From Paramacrobiotus metropolitanus (taxonomy: Eukaryota > Tardigrada > Eutardigrada > Parachela > Macrobiotidae), in assembly GCF_019649055.1 (NCBI RefSeq), contig NW_026570296.1, forward strand, positions 372,001 through 436,000: a DNA stretch of 64,000 nt. Reading direction: 5' to 3'. Positions within the stretch are counted from its first letter, which is position 1; the number at the start of each line of letters is the position of its first letter. A program made the position numbers and the translations under genes. The notes beneath the pieces were generated by a model that ran no database searches, was not told the origin of the DNA, and worked only from the letters and a program-made list of their open reading frames with translations. Shown piece by piece: positions 20,461 to 29,267 of this stretch.

Positions 20461-20539
20461 CAATTATCTCATCTCAAATCAAATTTCCCATTACGACTCG
20501 AGTTCAACGGAAAATCCCCATTCGGGTTGTTTACTTCGT

Positions 20540-20760
20540 TCTGATTGGTCCGCTAGCTCAGAATATTCAGCTCAAATTTCGGCCAATCACAGCTCAGATA
20601 ACTAACCAATCACGTCAGTCCACTTAAATTTTATATTAGCCTGACGTCACGGTCAACGGCCAGACATACGCGCCGTGTGCAAAACTCCGCCTACATCTAC
20701 GCTCAGCTCAGTACGGACCAATGAAAATTGCCAATTTTACTAACTAGCCAATCCCGTAAT
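20540..20760 (-). promoter_or_regulatory. Putative promoter with CCAAT boxes, full CRE and TATA
   Basis: CCAAT or ATTGG pentamers occur at least five times (near 20545, 20582, 20605, 20720 and 20750). A perfect palindromic CRE, TGACGTCA, is at 20642-20649. Read on the minus strand, ATATAAAA (20636-20629) follows the CRE by a few bases. Transcription toward the minus-strand gag would start near 20600. Whether this lies in an LTR is unknown, as no second copy was seen. Confidence 0.5.
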
Positions 20761-21020
20761 TAATAACGGTTTTCTACCTGTTAACCGTCCGTCCGTTCCG
20801 CGTTCCACGGGGAATCGATCCAGATGATCCAGATTCTTCTTCCACTATCCGTTCCCGCGTCGCCGCTGTTCCGTAGCGTGCCTCGCGCTATTGGTAGGCT
20901 ACTGTGCCGGCTGTGCCGTAGCAACAGTAGTTATACGCTCTACACCAGTTTGGTGGAGTCTGATCTGTCTTTTTCCCGTGCGCCCGTTTCGGCGTTTCGG
21001 CGCTTCTGCCCCACGGCTTA

Positions 21021-21165
21021 GGATTCGCTGAATCCTTGCCGAGTACCAATGACACCAGTGTAGGTCTTCGCTGAAGACTCTACACCGAGGAACACTGGCG
21101 ACTGAACTCTTGCACTCTTTCACAGCTAAGGAAACAGCACGGTTCTTCGCTGAAGATACCGTACC
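21021..21165. repeat. Three related triloop hairpins with compensatory changes
   Basis: GGATTC-GCT-GAATCC (21021-21035), a GTCTTC-GCT-GAAGAC stem extended by GTGTAG/CTACAC (about 21057-21084), and ACGGT-TCTTC-GCT-GAAGA-T-ACCGT (about 21142-21163) share the GCT loop. They differ in the stem yet keep pairing. The second and third both carry a single unpaired T on the 3' side. Confidence 0.6.
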
Positions 21166-21756
21166 GAAAACCGAAGCTGGTTATCCGCGTCCGATGGAGG
21201 GAAATTGCACCGCTTGTGGTGTGCGCTTTGCTGTTGTACACACCTGTGCCTTACTGGTCACAGAAAACACGTCCGATAACAGGCCAACTTTGCCTGACAC
21301 AAATCAAATCAATTCAAATCAGAGAACCGCTGTCGGCTCTGCTACCATCTAAAGCTAGATCCAGAATGGATCCAGAGACGGAGACAGAAACGGAATCTAT
21401 CCCGTGGAAGTGAGCGATACGACCTGGATCGCGAACTATGCGGAAACACAAACGTCGCGCCGTAAATCGCTGACTTTTAATAATATTGAAAGTCTGCACA
21501 ACAGAAATCAACAAGTGATCGGCGCAGCTCGATCGTAAAACGTAGAGCCCGTTCAACAGTGTGCAACACTGTGCAGCACGTGCTATGCCGCGCCCACTAT
21601 CAAAACGCAAGCCAATCAGAAGAGACACAACACAGACACGTAATCCAAAGGCGTAGCGCCACAGGCGTAGCGCCACTGACGTGAACGCTAGTGATCCCGG
21701 TCTCACACCATCTATTCAGTTTGCTGCAAATCTGACTACTCACCTTCTGAATGAAG

Positions 21757-22132
21757 GTATGGCCCCAACCCTGAAGATTCTGCATGCAAAACTGGCATTA
21801 CATCTGTCAGAGAGCCGGCTTCTTCAAGCAGAACGTTACGACCAAAAACGTGTCAAACAAAGAGAGTCCGTTCAAATGAAAAAAGAAGAAAATCAAAAAC
21901 TGGCGATCGAGCAGACGAACAGCGGGATGCGGATGTTGCTGCACGAGTAAAAAATTACATCGGCGACATTGTCAAAACAACTCCCAAGAAAATGGGCCGT
22001 CCTTGCAAGACGAAAGAAACCACCTCCCTGCGCAAGCGTGGACGCAACTGGACAGACAGCGACAGTACGCCTACCAGAGTATCTGCTAGAAAAAAAACCA
22101 AACTTTATTCTAGCGGGGACGGTGAAATTTGA
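21757..22132 (+). CDS. Possible terminal exon of an unrecognised basic nuclear protein
   Basis: A frame without its own start Met runs open from after a TGA at 21752 to a TGA at 22130-22132. An AG just before 21757 could be a splice acceptor. The translation is strongly basic with Lys/Arg clusters (NEKRRKSKTGDR, KKMGRPCKTKE, RVSARKKTKL), suggesting nuclear signals; GRPCK resembles an AT-hook core with the central Arg replaced. No family was recognised. No upstream exon was identified, and another frame on the same strand is open for 89 residues, so this is tentative. Confidence 0.35.
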
Positions 22133-22580
22133 CTTTTTTCTGATGTATGTTGATGTTGTTTGTGTATTTTCTGATGATTCTGATGGTCAGAATAAAGTTG
22201 AGTGTGGATGCAGGTTTTTATTAATTTTCATAAGACACGGATACATACAATGCAGATCGAAAACAGTTAATCATAGTAACACAATTCACACAGTGATATT
22301 TTCGAAACATTTATTACTGCAGATCAGCGATATCCTTCAAGGTCACATTGGCATCCCCTTTCTAAAAATTTAACAGCTACATAAGTAAAGAATGTATGCG
22401 CTGGAAAAAATCTATACACAGACAGTCACATTTCGCTCTAGCACAGTAAACGCCGAATCGTGGTGGCAGTACGCTATTTTGCTTCAGCATCACGGGCGGC
22501 AGTGCTAATGTTGCCTAATGCAGCGACCAGCCGAAGGCGGTTGACATTACATTCTGCCAACCTTTCGCGTTGGCACCGTC
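22133..22580. other. Spacer
   Basis: AT-rich sequence with a run of TGATGT-like words at 22138-22180. Nothing was recognised. Confidence 0.4.
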
Positions 22581-23547
22581 TTATTCACGGAGCGAAATGC
22601 GACTGGTAAAGTGCATGACTACACTGAGTGCACTCACATCGACTCCGGCAATTTTGTCCGGAAACATCTTGCGAACTAGCAGCAGGAATTCTTCCGGATA
22701 AACCGCCGTTTTTGACACAACGCCCGCTTTCTAAAATATTTATCAAAAAGTTTTCATATGGTACTTCAATATTTAACAAAAATATCAAAATTATTGTATG
22801 TGCTTGCAAAACAGACCGTTTATTACAGTTATGTAACTGAAGGCGCGGAATAAGTTTTCGTACAATAATGATCATGGTTGTTTTTTTAACGTTTACATTC
22901 CTATCATTGGCCAGTGCCGAATAAAAGAGGAGTTATGTAACCTGTTAATTCAATAACATTTTAGAGAAAGACGTGTAAGAAGTATTGCACAAACAGTATC
23001 CATTCAAATAGCATCTGCGCGTACACACCTTTAGTTTTATGTACATCTTCCGGTAAATGTGAGCACGCTTAGCTGCGTCGGAATCTTTTATTCGGGCAGC
23101 TTCCCGAAAAAGCTTTGTCAGCCAAAGCGGAGTTTCCAAACTGTCAATGGTGTTGTACGTTATCTTACGTGAGCCGCAATACATTACAATAATTACGTGT
23201 AATTTCACAATGAAATAATGCTCAGAAATTATATCAGTGATAATTTTGTACCTGTTGTCTTTAAACAGTGTATGCAGATCAAAGAGTTCCGGCAAAGCCA
23301 TAATCCAGTGATATGTGTAGTCGTGTACCAGAGCCAAGTAATTAATCCCTTATGAAAAGCAGTGCTTCAAGTAATAAAGTAATCTCCGGCAGTGCCATGT
23401 TTTACAAGACGCAGGTGTCCCTTTGCGAAAGCTGACAGACAATGGAGGATATGTAATCAAACCTGAGCGTAACAGTTTCCCCTGCGCTGTGTCCCTTTCT
23501 GCGTGAACTGGAAAGCGAATGTCCAGCGCCACATTCAAGACGCGGAT
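22581..23547 (-). CDS. Four phased exons of an unrecognised gene (3' part)
   Basis: Four minus-strand segments join in phase with GT-AG borders: 23547-23463, 23348-23252, 23140-23029 and 22730-22581, for 147 residues plus a TAA stop. Readable pieces include RVLNVALDIRFPVHAER, ALVHDYTYHWIMALPELFD, SLETPLWLTKLFREAARI and YPEEFLLLVRKMFPDKIAG. Amino-acid texture and consistent phasing support real coding, and intron lengths of 111-298 bases fit the neighbourhood. No family was recognised and the 5' exons were not found. It could be a live gene or a recent relic. The accessory setting offers no functional hint. Confidence 0.4.
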
Positions 23548-24211
23548 CTGACCGCGCGATGTGCGAACAGAAAAACAATTGCTGTGAAAAAAAGTCCTGT
23601 TTTTGTTCTCGAGTGTACCAAAAGTCTCGTTTCTATTCGTTTTTTTTCCAACTTTCTCAGTAAATGCCAATGTAGGCCAAGATCGTTTTTACTTTTTACA
23701 CCGAACGGCTTATCTAGCTTAATTTTGAAATAAGTTATCGAATTTCAAAAACTTTGAAATTCAGTTTAAAATTTTAAAACAACATTTGTACGGTGGCTCC
23801 GTGTAAAAACGATCCTTATGTGAATGCCCATTTTTTGACAAAGTTTGAATTCAATAGGGTAATAATAAGACTTTTGGTACACCGAGGCGTGTTTAGGATT
23901 TATCCTCTTTTAAGTTTCCATTAACTTTACAACCGAATGTTTTGCGCGTATATCGTTTTCACAGTCATGCCACCAAATCGCTCAGCTAGTGGATGCAACA
24001 AAGTAATTTAAAAAACGTAACTGTTTGCGCGCAAGTAACGCAGGTTGTACAGGTAGACATGAATTTGAGGCCATGTACCGGCATATTTCCCTTAAGCGAT
24101 TGTTTAGCGGTCGTTAGCCGCGAATTAGAGGAGGAGGAGGAATGCTTCAGTATTATATTGAGAACAAGAAAGTTTTGCGAAACTTGAAATGATTTTTTTA
24201 GTTTGTCATAG

Positions 24212-24328
24212 AAGGCGGATCCGCAGAGGACGCCGAGCTACGACGCGGGTGAAGCTGGCGGAGTAGGAATGGATGGCAACCTGTGCAACCTGCTATACAC
24301 TTCCCAGTTCCGATTCAACGAGCGATGA
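24212..24328 (+). CDS. Possible 3' terminal exon, unrecognised
   Basis: After a T-rich tract and AG at 24210-24211, 38 codons stay open to a TGA at 24326-24328 (KADPQRTPSYDAGEAGG, NLCNLLYTSQFRFNER). The base composition is coding-like relative to the AT-rich flanks. An upstream partner exon near 24000-24170 is possible but not convincing. Confidence 0.25.
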   Translation, partial: KADPQRTPSYDAGEAGGVGMDGNLCNLLYTSQFRFNER

Positions 24329-24890
24329 AAAAAATATTATAGTGCTTTAAAACGGCAGTTTACTTTTTGCAATATACCGTTAATTGCTTTGTAAACACAA
24401 AGCAATAGAAAACCATTTAAAAATCGGAATCTTTTTTGATAATTTGACTGTCTAACGGGAATATTTGATCCATTATCAGCATTTAAAGGCTGCACGACTA
24501 ATAGTGGCACCTTGAAATTAGAAACAGTTCGATCGAGCGCGATGGTAAAAGTAAGAGCTTTTTGCAACTGGGCGAGAAACTTGAATGATGATCATTGACT
24601 GGTGCAAAGGATTTGCTCTGGAGCTTACTCATTTCCGGGAAAAAAATTTTAAAAATTTCCAGTGATCATGTCTAAGATTTTCCTGACAATCGACGGGATG
24701 AAGAAACAAAAGAAGAACTAGAAGGGACAGAAATTTAAAGCTGGTCATTTTTTACTATAGTCTGTAATCAAACTACTGATAATTCTATAATGCCCTCAAA
24801 AATTTACTTACGTAGATCTATAGGAGTAGTAGGTAGTTGTAAACAGTTATTTCTCGCAATTTGCATTGATTTTTGTATCGTTTATTTATT

Positions 24891-24907
24891 CCGCGCAATT
24901 TGCGCGG
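24891..24907. repeat. 17-base palindrome, copy 1
   Basis: CCGCGCAATTTGCGCGG has an 8-bp stem and one central base. It is followed by GGTCT. The same block recurs at 28162-28178 in the same orientation. Confidence 0.6.
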
Positions 24908-24913
24908 GGTCTA

Positions 24914-25092
24914 CGAGGACATTTGGGTGCTGTGAACATACCCTGCACGATTAGGCTGCGATGAACAGCTGGTTAGCCGTAGCTCGCAACGCTACTGATA
25001 TCACAGTCTGAATGCAAACGGCTGTAAATTTAGCCGGCTGTTCATCGCAGCCTAATCGTGCAGGGTATGTTCACAGCACCCAAATGTCCTCG
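24914..25092. mobile_element. Foldback/MITE-like element with 56-bp inverted ends
   Basis: Positions 24914-24969 and 25037-25092 are perfect inverted repeats around a 67-base centre. TA flanks both ends (24912-24913 and 25093-25094), consistent with a TA target duplication of Tc1/mariner type. There is no coding capacity. Confidence 0.7.
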
Positions 25093-25228
25093 TACTAGTG
25101 GTATACTAATTTTCTAGCGCTGCGCGCACTTGCAGATCTCTTGTTTCCTGTTTATACCGATCATGCCCATTAATACAAGCTTATTCAATTCAGTCTTCGT
25201 TCTTGAAGACGATGAAATCAGGCGGCAT

Positions 25229-25306
25229 GGGCTTGCGACAGACATGACGGACGATGGTCTAATTATCAATAATTAGACCATCGTCCGTCATGTCTGTCGC
25301 AAGCCC
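25229..25306. repeat. Near-perfect 38-bp hairpin with two-base loop
   Basis: Arms 25229-25266 and 25269-25306 are perfectly complementary, with CA as the only unpaired bases. A smaller stem GTCTTC/GAAGAC lies just upstream (about 25193-25210). It may be a collapsed inverted repeat, a tiny foldback element or an assembly artefact. Confidence 0.7.
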
Positions 25307-25857
25307 CCACCTTCTGCCCCAAACAACGGCTGAAATCATATTCATTCGACCGAATTATTCAGCTTAAACCGATTCGAGGAGCCTATTTAAAACCTGGCTC
25401 GACAGTTGCTATACAGTTCTTGGTGGAAGAGACTCCGGGCCCGTGGTTTGTAACCCCAGGAGAAATGTTTCCTTCTGAGGTGCCCCTAGAGCTATCCGGC
25501 GGGACGATAATATGGCACACAAACAGCACGCGCGAAAATAAATCCTTGGATTTTGTGCCTGTTAAATTCATTTGCTTGCCAACGGATACCGGAGAGATCC
25601 AGGATCGGATTGCTAATCGCGCGGAAACGGAGACAGCTGAAAAACTGTCGGTTAAAGATCTAAGTGGCAATATTATTTGTCGCATGGATTTTGCCAAGCG
25701 CACCATGGATCTATTTCAGGAGTTTCCATTGCTGTCCCCTGGAAACATAGACGCAATTAGGGATGAAATGAATAAGTGTGAACTCCCTAAACTGAATTGT
25801 CCGGCATTCATAACTGCACTAGACACTAAGAATCTCTCGTACATAATAATCGCGTAA
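25273..25857 (+). CDS. Possible terminal exon of an unrecognised protein
   Basis: This is an open frame of 194 codons ending in TAA at 25855-25857. Coding-like text begins near 25320 (SFDRIIQLKPIRGAYLKPG, TVAIQFLVEETPGPWFVTPG, DFVPVKFICLPTDTGEIQD, CPAFITALDTKNLSYIIIA). No ATG fits the start, so it is probably an exon or 5'-truncated fragment. The frame begins inside the 38-bp hairpin, which may mark a break. Alternating hydrophobic residues suggest a beta-rich domain. No family was recognised. Confidence 0.4.
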   Translation, partial: LDHRPSCLSQAPTFCPKQRLKSYSFDRIIQLKPIRGAYLKPGSTVAIQFLVEETPGPWFVTPGEMFPSEVPLELSGGTIIWHTNSTRENKSLDFVPVKFICLPTDTGEIQDRIANRAETETAEKLSVKDLSGNIICRMDFAKRTMDLFQEFPLLSPGNIDAIRDEMNKCELPKLNCPAFITALDTKNLSYIIIA

Positions 25858-27326
25858 GCCTTAATCTTTGTTGAGTCCGTCAGCTCAACGCACTGATCCA
25901 AACTGCCATGACTATGTATCATTCGATAGCCCTTAAAGTGTAGATTTGCCATCACAAATCCGTTTTTCAAGAAAAAGTTAAGTTTGAAGGAAAACTTTCA
26001 AAAACTTTAACATACAAAGTCTATGGGAAAACCCAAGAACCCACCACTGCTAAACCGAACACCTCATCACTGTCTCAACAGCCAACACGCTTTTTTGACA
26101 GTTTCCATTCAGATGGATGGAACTTTTACGTTCCATGACAGATAATATTCCATCGTTTTTATTTATATTTCTCATCAAAATTTAATTTTCAAAAAAAATT
26201 AAACGAAAGAAAGAAGACAAAGGGGCTGCGAAAATTCTGCGACTGTTGGATGGTTTTTAAGTCTGATTTTAAAAATGTACCTGACCCCCGCACTGGGTTA
26301 TTTAGTTTCCGCTTAACTACGCTGTGAAGTGCCTTCCCGGGCGGGCGCGATTGCCTTTCGTGGCAGAATTGCCCGCGAATTAAGGCAAATTTGCTACTTT
26401 TTCGTTTTCAGTAAATAAGGCAAGGTGGTGTTGAGAAAGACAAACAGGGAACTTGGAATATTTAAGATTTGCTTCTAAGGACAGCAAGCTGTTTGCGTTG
26501 CACGTTGTGTTTGGATTAAAGAACCTGTATACATACGAGTATCAATGCAAATCCCACTTTCTGCTCAAGCTAAATCAGTTCAGTTTAAAAATGGGTAGGG
26601 TGGAATTGATGTGGAGCGAATTGTACTATGTAAGGCGGAATGCTTCATTGTTAAGTAAAAAAGGACAAATGAATTTTTCAGTGCGCTATATAGCATGCTG
26701 GAAAGGGCGCAAACGGAGCTCGCGAAGCAGCAAGCACGTAAGAATTTCATTTAAAGTTCTCGCTTTGAAAAAGAATTACCGTAAAAGCGAAGATGGAAAG
26801 TTGGAAACCCAACGAAATGCGTCTGTTCTTATTTAAATTTAAAGTTTGCAAATGTGCTCTGTGGTTAAGGCAGTGGTAAAAAAGAAACGGCGATAGCAAG
26901 TAAAGCGGTTGCTCTGTCAGTGTCATCGTTTAACTGGGGTAAAAAGGGCACCAGTGGTATTACTATTCAAATTGGGATTTATAGTACAAGTAAACTGTTA
27001 TCGGATAGTCTACGGCTCTAAAGCTTTAAAAAGCGCGGAATGACAAAAATGGGAAGGAGAGCAACTTCTAATAAATTTACGGATGCCCTGTTCAGCAGGT
27101 GCACGAAATTTAAATGACTGATAACTGATCTGGAAATTAAAAAATAGGTGGGGAACTAATGAGGAAATTTCTTGTCTTTAACACGCAGAATTTTGCATTT
27201 CAGGTTTAAGGTCATCTCTGCAGTCAATTAAAGCGGCAGGCAAATTTTTCAGTAGACATTATCGTCATCTGTGACTTTGGTATATTGTAGAATTTTACGC
27301 TTCGTCCTTAAAATAAAGGGTGGTAT
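25858..27326. other. Unrecognised accessory stretch
   Basis: The main open frame is plus strand 26453-26836 (127 residues, Lys/Arg-rich, without an ATG at its first codon). It has no recognisable domain and is not called as a gene. The rest is AT-rich and unremarkable. Confidence 0.35.
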
Positions 27327-28082
27327 TATAGGCACCCCTTTCACCCCCGTTTGCTTTAGGCATCTTCTTTTGCACCCTGTTTTACTGTAGGCACCCCTTT
27401 TCAGTTAAATAGATAGTTCTCGCACCCGGTTTTTTCCGCCGACTATAGGTACCTATTTTTAGTTATTTTCCGCATGACTGAAAATGGTTTTTTGACAGTT
27501 TTTTCGGTTCACAAAAATTTCTTCAACAATCTGATATGTGACTAGGTCAGGCATTCACATAAAAGGTGTACAAGGGAGTAGGGACCACATCCGACAAGGG
27601 ACCGGTTTGGATGATCGAACGAATGGTTGGAAACGAAACATTTGACTACGAATGGTTGGAACGTTTCTCTTTGATAACGCTTGAAAGTAGCTTCGAATGC
27701 GGAAAAGCCAAAAAGGGCGGGTAACTGCAGGGTAGCCTTCTGGTAGACCAGGTCATCGTCAGATCGTGGATGATCTTCGGATGGGTTACTTATTACAGAA
27801 TTGGACAATATGAACATAGAGCCGTGTCAGTTCTGCTGGAGAGCTCGCATGAATTACAAGAGAAAAAACCTGAGGTCGATAGTGCATATGACTTTCAGAA
27901 ACTTCTATAAGGTCATGAAATTCGGTCTTAAAACATAGCACAAGAAAACAAAGGGTGAGCTTATAGCTTTTGCACGTGACAGGGTGCAGGAATTAATTAA
28001 TGGAAAGTGGTGCCCACTTTGACTCAAAGCGGGTGCGAAAGGGGATGCCTGTAGATAACGGGGGTAAAAAGGGGTGCCTATA
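27327..28082. mobile_element. Non-autonomous element with inverted terminal and subterminal repeats
   Basis: The left end TATAGGCACCCC followed by TTTCACCCCCGTT matches the reverse complement of the right end, AACGGGGGT then AAAAAGGGGTGCCTATA. Degenerate copies of GGCACCCCTTTT recur inside the left end (near 27356, 27385, 27418) and inverted inside the right end (near 27980, 28010, 28035). The flanks TTAAAATAAA and CTAAAATAAA are similar. No transposase was seen. Confidence 0.6.
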
Positions 28083-28161
28083 GTCACTTCCTAAAATAAA
28101 ACCTGTACTTTACCTGCAGGTTGCAATTATGAGTTATGATTTGTCCATCGCATCAATTATT

Positions 28162-28178
28162 CCGCGCAATTTGCGCGG
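28162..28178. repeat. 17-base palindrome, copy 2
   Basis: Identical to 24891-24907, again followed by GGTCT. Confidence 0.6.
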
Positions 28179-28415
28179 GGTCTGCTAGTACCTTTTATTC
28201 ATAAATGGTAGAAAATACATAAAAATGGATAAATCAAGATCAGAGACACTGATATTCCAGTCGGAAATCCATTAACAGGAGCATTTCTTTAGCTAATTGC
28301 CATCATGGGCGGCTACAGTATACACCGTGACACCTGCAACGTTTAAGTACACAGTCATGTCACGAGAAGATATGCATTCCTGCGCTGCTTGGTCCCGTGA
28401 CAAAGCAGCACGCAC

Positions 28416-28570
28416 TTATGGGCTGGAAACATCTTCACATCGCCATGCTCGCGACCCACGGCAAATTCAATGTCGCTGAGCTCTCTGTTTGCCAAGACGG
28501 GCTTCATCCGACTGGCGATGTGGGGAACCGTGCCTTGACGCTCTGCACTGATGAACGATCACTGAAACAT
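28416..28570 (-). pseudogene. Lone BTB exon 1 relic (copy C)
   Basis: A 155-nt match to exon 1 of the BTB family includes the conserved donor after CATAA. Codon 4 after the ATG is TGA (28561-28559) instead of a sense codon. The remaining text is well kept (SDIEFAVGREHGDVKMFPAH). No exons 2-6 lie downstream on the minus strand; accessory DNA begins instead. Upstream it retains the family motif at 28770. It is a truncated copy of the unit. Confidence 0.75.
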
Positions 28571-28769
28571 GGTTGAATGGTTCAGCACGAACCTACGCAA
28601 AGCTTCATATCGTAATATCCAACTCGGCTAAAAGTGAATCTGCAGATTGTAGAATTTAGTTTTTAGTCAAAACTGTCAGCTGTTCTTCGCCCGAAGATTC
28701 TCGATGTTTCATACAAGTGATGGTCAGGAGTAGGACACTAGTACTGAGCGCACGGATAACCAAAGTTTG

Positions 28770-28790
28770 CACGTAACAGTCCACCACGCG
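28770..28790 (-). promoter_or_regulatory. Shared upstream motif of BTB relic C
   Basis: CACGTAACAG followed by TCCACCACGCG lies 200 bases upstream of the relic start, matching the block upstream of copies A and D. Confidence 0.4.
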
Positions 28791-29267
28791 TCTGCCGTAA
28801 ACCGCAGAATCTGGCGGATTTCAGCAGGGTTACTTTGTTTAACAAAGTATTTTGCAAGTCGGACTGTTGCACGGCATAAAAGGATTAGAAAATACCTGCA
28901 AATAAAACTGACAATAAGAGATATACATGACTACATGTAGCAACTCCATCGCGTAAACTGATTCGGGTGGCTGCTTTAGGAAAATTATTGAACTTTCGTC
29001 TAATAACCCAAAGGCGCGCCGCGTTTCTATCATTTAATGATTAATCATTCCAAAGAAGTAGTACGATTTAAATGCCGGCTTTTTCTTCGAACTACAAAGA
29101 GAAACGGTACACTAATAACGACGCAAAGAATAAAAAAGTCACAAAGTAAGTAATCATTTGAATGTACGAGCATGGAGATGCACAGGTAGACAGTCCATAA
29201 AATACGGAAGAGATTACCGTAAGATATACGCCACACGTCACAAACTAAAGAAAAGATTGATCGTCGT
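28791..29267. other. Spacer between relic C and copy D
   Basis: Nothing was recognised. Short open frames here have no domain signature. Confidence 0.4.

Noticed and set aside
25716-25970. 84-residue minus-strand frame
   Set aside because: Mostly antisense to the better supported plus-strand segment ending at 25857.
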